The notes under the pieces were generated by a model that worked only from the letters and a program-made list of their open reading frames with translations, searched no databases and was not told the origin of the DNA. Made by a program: the position numbers and the translations under genes. This document shows, one piece after another, positions 1-12,905 of a stretch of DNA of 64,000 nt. Source of the DNA: Onchocerca lupi (taxonomy: Eukaryota; Nematoda; Chromadorea; Rhabditida; Onchocercidae); NCBI GenBank assembly GCA_028564675.1, contig JAOVVO010000098.1:1-64000 (forward strand), read 5' to 3'. Every line of letters starts with the position of its first letter. Position 1 is the stretch's first letter.

Positions 1-781
1 AAAACACGTTTTTTTTTTTTTTTTTTTTTTTCATATATGATATTTAAATTAATGAGTTCAATTATTTCATAAATATGCTATTTGCTTTAGCTATATTTAA
101 ATCTTTTGGAAATTTTGGAATTTTTTATCATCAAAAGTGTTATGATAAATTTAAAAAAAAAGCAAAAAAAGCAAAATAATATTCATGCTATCCCTTCCTT
201 CTTGTTCAATCATCCATCTTCCTTTATAAATATGATAATATATCGCTATTGTTAAATTACCCAATTCTTTTTCTAAAAATTTCAAAAAATTTTAAAATAT
301 ATGTTCCATTTGGCCTTTTAGTACAATTTCGGAGCTTTTCTGATGTCAAATAACTGGTTTCATTCGAACAAAAAAAATTTGCGAACTTTCGAAATTAAAA
401 TTCAACGAACCAGCCTTTTTATCTATTTTTTATTTACGAATTTTTTTTTTTTCTAGAATTTGCTTGCATTCATTTGAACATTTATTGATTTCAAACGTGC
501 ATCACACTTGCATTTTGGGCAATTTCATTATTTTTTTTTTTCAGACTAACAGCTTTATTTCGAATGAAAAAAAAATTTTACAATTTAAAAATTGTAGAAA
601 TAATCGTTGATTTTAATTGATAGCTTCATCTTGCTCCGATTGATCAGATTATTATCTTTCATAATTTTATAATCTTATTTAAGGAAAAAAAGTGGAAAAT
701 TTTGTGGTAACATTTGGTATTTCTAAGAAATAAATCTTAATCAGTAATATTTAAGCCTAATACATCCATTAAAAGAAGGTA

Positions 782-852
782 AATTGATTATTGATTAGAA
801 GATAAATTAATTATTGTTAGAAGACTAATCAGTTATTGATTAGAAATTTAAA
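782..852. repeat. Degenerate tandem repeat, three units of about 23 bp
   Basis: Three consecutive variants of a unit containing TTATTGATTAGAA lie head to tail, differing at a few positions each. This is seen directly in the sequence. It lies in the presumed RhoGEF intron. Confidence 0.6.
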
Positions 853-1179
853 TTAATTGCTCAAATCTTTCTGTTAAAAATGTTAGAAAAAAATAATTTA
901 AAGCGAATTTTATTAATTTTTATTAGTTTTCCATTTGTTCGATGCCAATTAATTGGCAAAAAAAAAAAATGTTCATTTTCCCTTCAGATGTTTATTTCAT
1001 CTAGACTTGTCGAAAAAACTTTTCATCAAAAAAAACTTCGTAACAAACAAAAATATCTTCTTTGGTCTTATTCCCATAAATTCATTTTCTCTTTCTCGAA
1101 AAGGCACAATTTTGTCTATATTTTTTCGACGAAACAATTTACTACCGAAATTTTCCATTGATTGATTTGTTTTTTTGAA

Positions 1180-1378
1180 TGAATTTATCGATATCAGTCT
1201 TAAAATGTCGAGAAAATCATTTATCAATTTCAGTCCAAAAAATCTCAAAAAAAAAAAAAAAACATTTATCAATTTTGGTTTGAAAATCTTGAGGAAGCCA
1301 TTAAATCTCGAGAAATCATTTTTTCAATCTCAGTTAAAAAATCCTGATAAAACCAATTTATTGATTTCAATCTAAAAA
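1180..1378. repeat. Degenerate tandem array, about five units of 35-50 bp
   Basis: Successive units begin with variants of TTTATCAATTTCAGTC and continue into AAAAATCTCGAGAAA-like sequence. Unit length varies because of internal A-tracts. Short open frames across it on both strands are a by-product of the repeat rather than genes. Confidence 0.55.
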
Positions 1379-2756
1379 AAAAGCAAAAAAGAAACTAATC
1401 ATTTTGTTTCTATTTCCTTAAAAGATATCAATTTTCTCATTTTCAAAAGAACCATTCGATTTTATACATTGATAAATTGCTTATATGAAAAAAAATTTTG
1501 CTGAGTGTTAAACTGATAAGAATTATCAAACTTTTAGAAAAAAAACGAAACTTTATTTTTTCTTCCTGCAAACAGAAAGAGGAAGAGAGAGAAGAATGAA
1601 ACAACAAACATTCTTCCTTTTCTTTCTTTCTTTTTTTTTTCATCTTATTTGAGAAATTTTATCAAATTTTTCTTCATTTTGAGTAGTATTTAATTACTTA
1701 TTATTGATAAATCTGATAAAATTGAGCACAAATCTGATCATAAAGATATAAAATCTTCAAGATATTTTACAATCAATTTTACTATTCAAGGTCAATTCTT
1801 TTGGGACAAATTAAGGACATTTCATATATGAAGAATGATCAATTTGATGTATAATTATGAAGGAATTTTCGTAAAACATATATCTAAAATATAACCTATT
1901 AAATATTAATCATTTTTCATTTTTCTTATTTTTGAATTGTTTTCAAGAATTTTAATATTTTTTCTTTTTTTTTTTTGCAAAAACTGATATTTTGTATTAT
2001 AAATTGCTTATTTTGTAATTATAAAATTGAAAATGATTGAGGAGAAGATGGGATGAGAAATGATTTAGAAAGAGGCCAATTTTGGAATGTTATTTAGAGC
2101 ATCAGAAATGATTGATTTTATGTAGATATGAAATCATAAAATTTCATCCGCTATAAATGCTGAATTCAAATTTTGATGATACGAATTGTAAATAAGAAAA
2201 TTTTTCGAATTCGCAAATCTTTAACAGTCTTTTATAATCACTGTTTGAATTAATTTTTCTTGGTCTATTTTTATTATAATTTAATATTTGCAGAACAAAT
2301 AAATTATTTAGCAAAAAAGATAAATTTCAAATTTTTGCAAACTTTTATAGTTTTGCGATTTCATCATAAATTATCTAGCAAAAGAAATATTTTATTTTTA
2401 CAAACTTTAGAAATTTTTGAATATATCTTTTTTTTTTGGGGGGAAGCAAAAATGGATGATTTTTTTTTTTTTTTTTTTGATTTACGACAAGAAATTATCA
2501 AACTTTTTTTTGATAGAAATTATCATTTTGATATGTATATTTTTTAGCTTTTACTTGAAATTTTCTTTGCTATTTTATATTTTGACTAATATAATTTTAT
2601 AGATATGCTTTTCTAATACTTTGTTTTTTGCTTTTCAGAAGAGAGTTATTTAAAAAAAAAAGAAAAAAAAGTTTTGAAAAGTGAAAATTAATGTTTTTCG
2701 TTCTTTTTTTCTTTCTTTCCATTTAACCTAATTTTAAATTATTTTTTTATTTTTAG

Positions 2757-5700
2757 TATAGCATCAGATGAACCATCATGCTCAGAAGCTTTACCAGCGG
2801 CAAATCAACAGGACGACAGTATTAGCGTTGGTGGAACAAAACGTCTTCGTAACATAGCTGGCACGAGTCGGCGAAGTTTATTTTTTGGCAAGGTCAGGTT
2901 TTTTTTATTTATTTAAAATTATTATATTTACAAAATTAAGTTTCTCAATTTATTAAAAACTAAATTTTATTTATCTTAAAAATTTTTTTCTTATTTATTA
3001 TAAAAAATATTTTTTTTTCATATTTATTATAAAAACTTATTCTGTGACATAATTCTCATCTATAGAATCTGATCTATCTGTATGTGGGATAGACGAGAAT
3101 TGAACAAATTTTTCGAATTGATATCAAAAAATTTGAAATATATATTTGAAAAATTGAATATTTAAATTTATTTTAGGATAAAGCCGAAATGCTTGCACGT
3201 TTATCGCTATTAAAGGATGAGATTCAAAAGGTAGTACCAATGTTCGAACTTGAACATCACTGGAGTGATATTGTTCGTGATAGCGTAAGTTTATGTGAAA
3301 TTTTAATTTTATCCATTTTTATCATAGCTATGATAAGTTATCAGTTAGTATATGAGTTTATCAATAATTTACAAGAGTGATATATATCAGTTGATATCAA
3401 TGTTATTTTATGATGAATTCTCGATGACGGATTTTCATCTCGACTGTAAGATTCTATTTTTAAAAAATTTTCTCATTATCCGGTATAAATCGTTGGGGAA
3501 TTGTTGAAAATATTGCAAATTGCAAATACAATAGAGCTAATTTTTTTTCTTTTTTCATTGAAATTTTAAAATAAACTAAAAAAAAAAGTGTTATTTCGTA
3601 ATTATCAAAATTAAGAAATCTCTAAAAACTTGATCGATTAATCAAATTTAATGCTTATTTTTAAGCTGTCTTAATGTTTTTTATCATTACATAAGTAGAA
3701 AGTTTAAATTTGTTACATTTAAATTTAAATTGTCAATATTTTAGGATAAATTGAGCAAGCATGCATGTGAACAGCAAGAAGCTATCTGGGAATTCGTCAC
3801 AACGGAACATCGATATTTGTTGGTAAATAAACTTTTAATCTTTCTTTCTTTTTTTTGCAAAAAAAAGTTTTCTTATGCATTGAACATTGAAAACCATAAA
3901 AGATTATTTATAAAAATATGATAGAATAGTTCACGAAAAAAAAAACTGAACAATTTTTGAAATTTAATTTAACGAATAATTTAATTCTTACTTAAATAAT
4001 AATATTCACAAAATTAATGAAAGCAAAATTCAAATTTTGAATATTCCAAAATATGAATTTGAATGGATGAATTTTTTTTTTTTTTTTTAGTTATATAAAA
4101 ATGTTTTGAAAAGAAGAAAGAAATTCTTTTGTTTTAAAAAATTTTTTCTTTTTTTTCTATAATTTTATAAAAATTTTGCAATTACTTTTGAGCTTCTGAA
4201 ACAAATGGATGAACTCTGCCAATGCTTCCTGAAAATGCAAGAAATTGGCTATATGCGTGATGTTGACCCACGTCGTGTATTCCTGAATTATCCCGAGCTT
4301 TATGTTCACAATTCGAAATTTTGGAAAAATGCGGTCCTGCAAATGCTCCAAATTTCGAGGTTTTTTTTTTTCAAAATTAATATTTTTCTTTGAAAATTCA
4401 GCTGTAGAAATGTATTACTCGTAGAAAAATTATTCGTTGCAAATTTTTATTAACCTATAATTTTATTTTTTTTGTTTTTCTGGAAAAAAAATTTTTTTTT
4501 TCACAGAAATTTTATTTATTTGGAAATATAGTAAAATATTGATGACAAATTTAAGCATCATCACTATTTTTTTCTTCAGAAATAATGGTACTCCTCTTAA
4601 TCCAACAATTCTGAAACCAGGTTTTGAACGAATCGATGAATGGTGGCCCTGTTATACAACTTTTATTTATGGTCATGCCGATTGTCATAACTACGTACAA
4701 AAATGTCAAAAAGAAAATGAATTATTTCGTGAATTTGTTACAGTAAGCAATTATTTCAATTTTCTGAATTGATCATTTTCAGGTTTAAAGAGAGAAATAA
4801 TTGGTTACTAAAAGTATTAAAAATATCGATTCATATCTTTTCCGAATTTTGAGCAATCCAGCAAAAGCAATGAAAAGAGAAAAAATTCATAGTTTTAGCT
4901 TACAGTTACTTCAAATTTATTGATTGTTTTAGCATTTTTTTAAGAATTCATAAAGATTTCCAGGTTTAGGTTAAATTTTACAATTTAAGTTCCAATCGAA
5001 TGATTGTAATTTGAATTTAAATTTCCAATTCTGATAAGAAATTACGATAATAAAATTATTTTACTCCAAAGATTATAAAATTATTTTTCTATAATGTTTA
5101 CAAACTTTTAATTCGATAGCAAAGTTTTAGGAGTTTAATTTAAATTCCACAATCTTAATTATAAATCTCATAATTATAATTTAAATCTAAATTTTTAATT
5201 TTAATAAAAATTACACGACTATAAACTTATTTTGAAATTTTTAATTTGCAACAAATTTTAAAAATTTAATTTAAATTCCACAAGCTGAATTCTAAATCAC
5301 ATAATTGTAATTTAAATTTGAATTTTCATTTCTAGTAAAAAAAAAATTACACAATTATAAACGTGCTTTGGAATTTTTAATTTTTATAAAATGCTTATTT
5401 TCCCTAATTTTATAATTAAACTTAAAATTTTAGTGGGCAGAATCGCAAGATACAATGAGGCGACAACGTTTATTGGACGCTTTGACAAATCCGATGCAAC
5501 GTCTCACGAGATATAGCCTACTTCTGAAAGCCGTGCTCAAATATACTATTGACGACATCGAACGAGATATTATTCAGGTATAATTTACCTTAATTACTTG
5601 GCTATTTAATCTAATATAGCATTTTAGCTAGGCTTTTTTTTTACTTGGCCAATCAGTCTTAAATTATTGCTAGGCTAAATTTCCTCCTGATTTTATTGTA

Positions 5701-8700
5701 TTTCTCATCAATTTTTTCCCATTAATTTATTTATCAATATCTTTAAGTATCGTTAAAAAAAAAAAGTGAAATGATGAAATTACTTCTATTACTCTTCATT
5801 TCTTCTAAATTTTTGATAAATATAAAAAGTAATCTAAAATTAAGTATATGAGTAAATCTTAGATTAAATATTTGAAATTTAATATTATCATTATTGATTA
5901 CTTCTATTATAAATAATATTAATTCACAGGATATGATAGTACGAATTGAAAAAGCAACACGAAATGTTGAGGATACATTAAGCAACAATGATTTAATAAA
6001 TAAACTTAATGAATTATCGAGAACAATTGAAGGTTATGAAGTTGTTGATTGTGAAGAATTTGAAAAGGTATGTAAAAATTTTTTTTTTTATATTTTAATA
6101 TATTTTATGTTTTTCATATTTTATTTTTTATATTTTATCAAGTTTTTTTTTTTTATTTAACTAACGTTTAATTTTATGTAAATATCAATTTTATTTCCAT
6201 ATACTTTTTTTTTTAATTTTTTAATTTCGTCCCTTCTAAAGCAAATTTTCATCCAAAATTTAAATTTTCGCCCATTTGAACAATGAATAACTGAAAATAA
6301 CAAAGATCGCAGCATATCTAAATTTAAATTTAAACACTGAAAACACTAAATCGAGATCATTGCTATCAATAAAAATACAAAAAATCAAGCACGAAATCAA
6401 GACACTAAAATTTCTTGCGATATATATTCTTCTATTAAAATTAACATTTTTATACGATCATTTTGTATATAAATTTATGTATTTAAAGAAAATAAAATAT
6501 CAACTATCATTAAAATGCTTTAAAATTATTTTATAAGTATGAAATTACTTCATAATCTAAATGAGTAAAAATATAATTTTTCAATTTATTTATTCTTTCT
6601 AACTATTTGGCATTTTTCATAAAATATTTTTTCTTTTTGTTAATTGTTCTTTTGATCAATTTAAAAAAAAATGTCAAAAATGAAATTTTATTTTTAGATA
6701 TTTCCAATTAAATGTTGTATTCGTTTGGCCGATCCGATGCCATATTTTGTGGGACAACCACAATTTCGTCGTATTTATTTACGTGCCGATTTAAAGATCA
6801 AAGATGGTAAACAGGGAACAAAGGTCAATTTTTTTTTTTTTTTTTTATTATTTAAATATCAAAATGACAAGTTTTTTTTTCTTTTTGCTTGTTTAAATAT
6901 GAAACAACAAGTTTTTTTGTTTTTAAATTTAAAACGATAAATTTTTTAAATATGAAATCGATAAAGTTTTATTTTAGGTTGATTCACATTGTATTTTATT
7001 TACTGATCTCTTCCTAATATGTAAATATTCGAACAAACGTTGCGATCGATTACGAATACTTAAGCCACCAATACACATTGCTAAAATGTGCCTTCAACGA
7101 TTTCCCGATTACTGTAAGTTTTATCATATTTTTTTTTTTTTTTTTCACCATATTTAAATGTTTATTTCTATTTTATTTCTATTTTTTCTCATTTTATCCA
7201 TTTTAATTTTATTTAAAAAAGTCAACAAATTATTGTTGAAAATATTCCAAAATTAATTTTCTTCCACCAAAAGTCTTGACGAAAATTCTCGAAAAATTTC
7301 TGAATATTTCAAAATTCGAATTATCCGAAAATTTCAAATACATCTTATCTTGAATATTTCCTATATGATGCCGTAAGAGAGAAAACTTTCTAACCCAATA
7401 GTTATTGAAATTTCAAAGATTTGAGGAATTAAACTAAGTTTCATTCTGAAGATCTAAAAATCAATGAACTCATCGTATAATTTGAATTGTTTACCTATTT
7501 GAATAAATTCGCAATTATTGTCAACAAAATATTTGAAAGGCATAAAAATAGAAGAAAAGAATAGAGAAAGGACGAAATTTAGGAAAATTATTTTGAAACG
7601 AAAAATTTTTTAAATTTTACAGCTGGTTTTGTAATAGCACCGATTAACGATTTTAATATGCCCTCAGCATTATACTACTTTTCGACTCCATCAATTGAGG
7701 AAACACGAAAATGGCTTGAAATGACAAGCATGGCACTAAGGGATTTCTATCGTCTAAAGTATCTTGTCTTCTTCTTTTTTTTTTTCTTTTTTTGTAAAAA
7801 TTTAAGAAATTTAAATTTTCTATTTTTCAGAATTTAATTTTCTACTTCTTTTTTTTTGTCAAAAAATTGAATTTATAAATATATGAATATTATTCATTAA
7901 TTTCTTTCGATTTCTTTTTTTTTCTTCATTTTTTTTTTTTGTTTTTTTCATTTCAGACCGTTGGGTCCACGACAATGTTTGTTGGGTATTTCGGGTGGAT
8001 TATTTAATGGATTTGGAATGAATGTTGATAAAAAGGAACATAATCGTTCGAATAATAGCAATTCTAGCAATCACGATATTATTATTAATCAAGATATTAT
8101 CCATCGAAAAAGTTCCAGTATGGATTCTCAAATAATCGCTGAACATAATCGTCTTGCTAGTATGTTTTATCTTTTTTTTCATCTTTTTTTTTTCTTTTGT
8201 TTCAAAATGATCGAAAAAAAAACAGGTGAAAAAAAGAAAGCAAACATTTTCTTATTAATTAATCTCCCACTTTTTAAAATAACTGAGAGAATGATTTTAT
8301 CAAATAATTAACAATTATTATTTTAGATATGCGAAAAGTGAATACGATATCATCAGCAGATCAAATTGATCGTTTACTACTTCGAGATGGTCAAAATTTT
8401 AAGAATGGAATTTGTAGCAATATTAGAAATAATTTAATACCACATCATAAATTAGCAGTAGTGGTCAATGATGACCGCTCATTACCATCACTAATTAATA
8501 CAACATTGAGTGGACAGTCTAAATCATCGACTGATTTACATTTTTCTTCAAAATCTGCGGAACATTTGGAATCACCCAATGTTCATCGCCGATCACGATC
8601 GAATTCTTCTGGACCTACTGATGTTACTATTGACAGGTGTTAATTTTATTCGAAATTTTGTATTATTTAATTTTTTTTCCTGAAAGTTTTAAATCTGTAT

Positions 8701-10839
8701 AAGCTTTGATTTTGTAACCAAATAAAACCTGAAAAGTACTAAAATAATCAACCTTATTAGAATCAATACAAACAAAGCTTTAAAAGTACCATTAAACGAA
8801 GCCTAAAAAATACCGGAATAATCAAGCACCTAAAATCATCCTAAAAAGTAATGCTGCAATAAAGACAAAAAAATAAAATCAATGATTTGCAAAATAAAAA
8901 TAAATAACTAATAAATTAAGATAATAAAAAGCAATCGAAGAGAAATTCTAAGGAATTTCATAATTTTTTATTCTAAAAAATTTTGAAAAAAATTTTTAAC
9001 TTTAAACATTGTAAAGGAATAATTTGATTTTTCAGGTCTTATTCGAATAATTCGTCTAAATCAAGCTTTCCAATTCACGCATATAACAAAGGACATTTGT
9101 ATATCAATGATGTGACAACAACACCACCGTTGGAATATCGTGAAGGATGCGAATTACGCACATCTCACGGTATTTTAGATAGTAATCCGGATTTTCCGAA
9201 ACAAGGAAATTCTGACAAACCGGATGAAATGATACGAAATTCATCACCTACAACAATCATTATGACTTATACAAATGATGAAGGTGTTGGAATATCATCT
9301 TCTCAGGTAATTTAACTCATTTTCTTTCTACTCTTTGTAATTTTGTTGTTTATTTTGTTTATTGCTACAAAAATTCAACTTTCTTTTATCATTTATGAAT
9401 AGTAACGATTGAATGATGTAGAAGAGTTAGGAGGAGATATTTCTGAATTCTTTAAGACTAGCCAAGAAGTTGTAATTTTTGCAAAACATTGTGAAGCTTA
9501 GCAAAAAAAGTATTTATTTGTCCGAACGTTTTGGTTCAGGAATAATCTGTATGAGTTACGGCGATTATTTGAGTATGTGAATTACGAATTTTTTGTAATT
9601 ATGAATTTTTTTCTTAATTTTTAAAATCAAAAATTTATGAAAAGAAAAAGTAGAATTATTATTTAGTAGGATTATTACTTATTTACTCTCCCTAAAGGAA
9701 CAGAAACAGATTGGAGGATTTAAATTATCTAAAAATAAATTTTACAGATGTCAAATGCACGTCGTTTTGAACGACGTTATCATACATCAGATGGTATTGA
9801 TATTACTAAGCCAAAGGTACCAACAAATTTACCACCTGGAATTTTGAAACGATTTTCCTGGAATGTTTCAACGGCTGTTGGTGGTTCATCCAGAAAAATA
9901 ACAAATCGAATGAATGAACAGGTCTGAGTTTTTCAAATTTCAAGGAGTTTAGATAAAAAAAAAACTTACCTTCTAAAATTTGTTTTCTAAAAATTTCCAC
10001 AATTTGTCTTTTGGATTTTGAGAAAAACTCAGAATAATTGTAAATTTTCCCACTAAACTCACGAATCTTTTTACAGAATATTCGGCGTCAATCACAATCA
10101 ACGGTAGCTTCATCGGAATCATTCAGCTCTTCAACATCTGGTTTCAGTACTGCTTCATCATATATGGAAGGTTCCACGGTTACTGAAGAAATTACTCCAG
10201 CTGGTGATCTTGATATGCATATTTCAACAGGTAAGGAAATTTTTAGAGTTAGAAAATTAACAATGGTGAACTACCTGATGACCTTAACCAGTGACCTTAA
10301 GTACTGTATCAAATAAAGGTCATCAAGAGGTCATCTATGCATATGCTAAGATTCGTAGATTTTTATGATGATCGCAAATATTATTATTTAATCAAAAGTA
10401 ATTCAGAAAAGAAAAGAAGGGCGGAATAATTTTTTCTTGGCTGATTTCGTATATTCTTTTTCTTGGCCATTTAATCCCTTGGCCTTTATAATAATAATTG
10501 TCTGATATCTTAGAATTTATTTTTGTAGTAGCAATTGGTGAACAACCGGAAGACGTAGCGGAAGATACGCGAACGTTGAAAATTCAACTTAGCGATGAAA
10601 ATATCGATGAAATTGACAACAAAGAAACGATATCAATTCCACCACCACTTCCGGATGCACCACCTCCTTCGTTAAACGGTAAAGAGAAAGGAACCGGATT
10701 TAGTGCTACGACAATTCCGCTTTCTTCCGGATTTACAACTTCATTCTCGACAACAGTTAACAAAGGAAATGACAGCAAACAACAGGAATTATTGAGATTT
10801 ATTTTGGATAATCATCTGGAAACCTCGTATGAATCATAA
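2757..10839 (+). CDS. PLEKHG5-type Rho guanine nucleotide exchange factor (5' partial)
   Basis: Sixteen exons join in phase: 2757-2892, 3177-3284, 3745-3822, 4193-4359, 4580-4742, 5434-5577, 5930-6067, 6698-6823, 6978-7113, 7623-7758, 7957-8159, 8327-8636, 9036-9306, 9748-9921, 10077-10230 and 10529-10839, about 918 residues in the window. Visible residues roughly 90-300 form a Dbl-homology domain: QQEAIWEFVTTEHRYLL is the first DH helix and NPMQRLTRYSLLLKAVLK the conserved last helices. Residues about 311-444 form a PH domain (IFPIKCCIRLAD to EETRKWLEMTSMALRDF). The preceding DKAEMLARLSLLKDEI segment and the DH-PH order match the PLEKHG5/6 branch. By family knowledge it exchanges GDP for GTP on Rho at the membrane. 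The remaining half is Ser/Asn-rich and probably disordered, with a proline stretch PPPLPDAPPP; it ends at TAA with AATAAA at 10871. The N-terminus is outside the window. The DH-PH call is strong; the exact orthologue is inferred. Confidence 0.9.
4964..5390. repeat. Intronic minisatellite-like tandem repeat, unit about 132 bp
   Basis: The element TTTAATTTAAATTCCACAA recurs at 5133 and 5265, each followed by the same order of motifs (ATAATTATAATTTAAAT, AATTACAC, ATAAAC, GAATTTTTAATTT). A more diverged first unit starts near 4964. It fills the intron between RhoGEF exons ending at 4742 and starting at 5434. Confidence 0.65.
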
Positions 10840-12905
10840 TTAATTAATAATTAATTTACTTAAATAAGAAAATAAATTTGATGAATTTGAAAAAAGGGAA
10901 AGAAAAGAAAATATACGAAAATTTAGATAAATTTGAAATACAATTTTTAATCTGATTGAAACTCTTTCGTATTCAGTTCTACACTTTTTTTTGGAAAAGG
11001 AATATATAAATTAATTTTTATTGAAAAAAATATTTAATTGTAGTATTTAATTTTCTAAAGCTATTTCAATATATTTCGAACGTAAAAGATTTTTCTTTTT
11101 TTTTTTTTTTGAATTGAATACAGAAATATATATTCGGGATAAGAATTAGAATTTTCAAATTAATTGACAATTATCGGTCAAGATGTAAATGCGAATATTA
11201 ATTAATAATTATCGGTCAAGATGTAAATACGAATATATATTAAATCGATGAATTTGAAAAATTAAAATTGAATAATAATAATAAAGAAAATGAAATATTT
11301 TTAATTTTCAGCGATGTCTGAAGCGATGTAAGCTTTATTCATCATTTCTGCAAAGTTAATACTTGATTGGTCATCCGATTAATACAGATCATTGATCGTG
11401 AAGAAAATCATCACATGATTTTATAATTTGTTAAAAAAATTTGATTCCAATTTTACAAAATTTTGAAAGATCATCTTTACATCATCATTTTAATAATTAA
11501 TGCTTTTTCTTCTAATTTATTTGTATCATTTTGTAGTTACTTTGTTGAAATAAAATAATAACTGATTAAATGATAACTGATAAAGTCAATCAATTTTTTA
11601 TTACCCAAAGTAACTGCAACTTTAAAAATATTATTTTTATGCTATTTATAGCTATATCTGTAATACTTCTTTTTTCTTACATCACATACTACTATATTAT
11701 CAGTATCACTCGATTTTTCGCACTTTTTCCATCTTCTTTTTTTTTTTTTTTTTCATTTTTCAAATTTTTAAACATATTTAAATACCAGGGATATAGATCA
11801 TTCTAATTAAACAAATTCCAGCAATCACTTCTTTTGTTGTGTCTCTTGAAGAATTTCTAAGTTCTTGAGCCAATTTTTCATCGGATCTTTTTTTATCTTC
11901 TTGATCTAGGATTATTTTGGGACTTAAAAAATATTCAAATGAGATGAAATAAATGATACGGTAAATAATTATAAATGACTAACAGTTATTAAAATGATAT
12001 TAGCTGACAAAAAAACACAACAAATTTATAAACTGAATTTATAAATTATAATATGCTAGTTTCTAAGTTCTTCATATGTAGAAAAGATTACAAAACATGC
12101 GCTTCATTGACGAAATTTATTGTAATTTGCCTATTTAGTATCATTTATTATTGCTATTTTTATCGTGTAAATAATAAAAGATTAAAAGAAGACCAGCCCA
12201 GAATTCACCAGAGCGAATGATGAATGCATCCTAAATCTGGCTGCTAATCAGATCAACTTATTCATATTCAGGTCAGCTTGCCGCCTGCGGTCATAAAATA
12301 TAGATGATAATCGAGAGACTAATTTAATGATTGCATGGACCAGATTTTTTATATTGCTTTTCTTTTATTTTTTCATTAATTTAAGATTCTTAACGGTTAT
12401 TCTATAGGATATATTAGCGTTTTATCTTTCTGGAATACACAAAAATTGCAGAATTCAAGCCTGCCCATTTAATAAAATTATTTCCACGACTAGTGCGAAT
12501 TAAAAGATTAACGGCAACATTAAAACCATTAGTGAATTTATTGAATTATATTTAATTTATATTACAATAATAATAAAGAACAAATATATTCCAAAAAATC
12601 AAAGAAATCAGTATAGTAAAAAAGAAAAAAAAATATGCTAGAATAAAATCAGCACATCTATCTTATCCCATTATTAACACAAAACTATCTTCAGATCAGA
12701 TGAAAAAATACTGTGATCTTATTAATTCGAAGAAAACTAATTTTGTTCCTTAATGTGAATTAATGTGGATTTGGGACATTTTCCGAAGTTTTTTTCATCC
12801 AACTACGAGAAAATACTACAACTTTTTACCATGAGATATCCCGATTTTTCGTCTAAATTTTGTGAAATAAAAGTCAAATTTTAAAACCCAAATATTTTTG
12901 TTTAG
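10840..12905. other. Intergenic region downstream of the RhoGEF
   Basis: Holds the AATAAA at 10871 that fits the RhoGEF 3' end, a 38-bp tandem duplication at 11169-11240 and otherwise AT-rich sequence. A slightly more GC-rich patch at 12180-12300 has no usable open frame. A 5' exon of the tentative secreted-protein gene could hide here, but I could not identify one. Confidence 0.5.
11169..11240. repeat. Tandem duplication, period 38 bp, two copies
   Basis: The block containing ATCGGTCAAGATGTAAAT followed by CGAATAT occurs twice, at 11171 and 11209, with one internal G/A difference. The high identity suggests a recent duplication. Confidence 0.85.

Larger units (their letters stand above)
1..2756. 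other. Non-coding AT-rich stretch, probably intron of the RhoGEF gene
   Basis: No exon with convincing coding character is visible here. The stretch ends in a TTTTTAG acceptor at 2756 that opens the first visible RhoGEF exon, so it is most simply an intron, possibly with an upstream exon that I could not recognise. Short open frames exist but are low-complexity Lys/Asn/Phe/Ile runs. It contains two degenerate tandem arrays, listed separately. Confidence 0.6.

Noticed and set aside
997..1272. Open frames on both strands around 0.9-1.4 kb
   Set aside because: They lie over the degenerate tandem array and poly-A runs and have Lys/Asn/Phe-only composition typical of AT-rich noise.
10819..10836. 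C-terminal PDZ ligand in the RhoGEF (ending SYES)
   Set aside because: The last residue is Ser rather than a hydrophobic residue, so it does not fit a PDZ-binding consensus.
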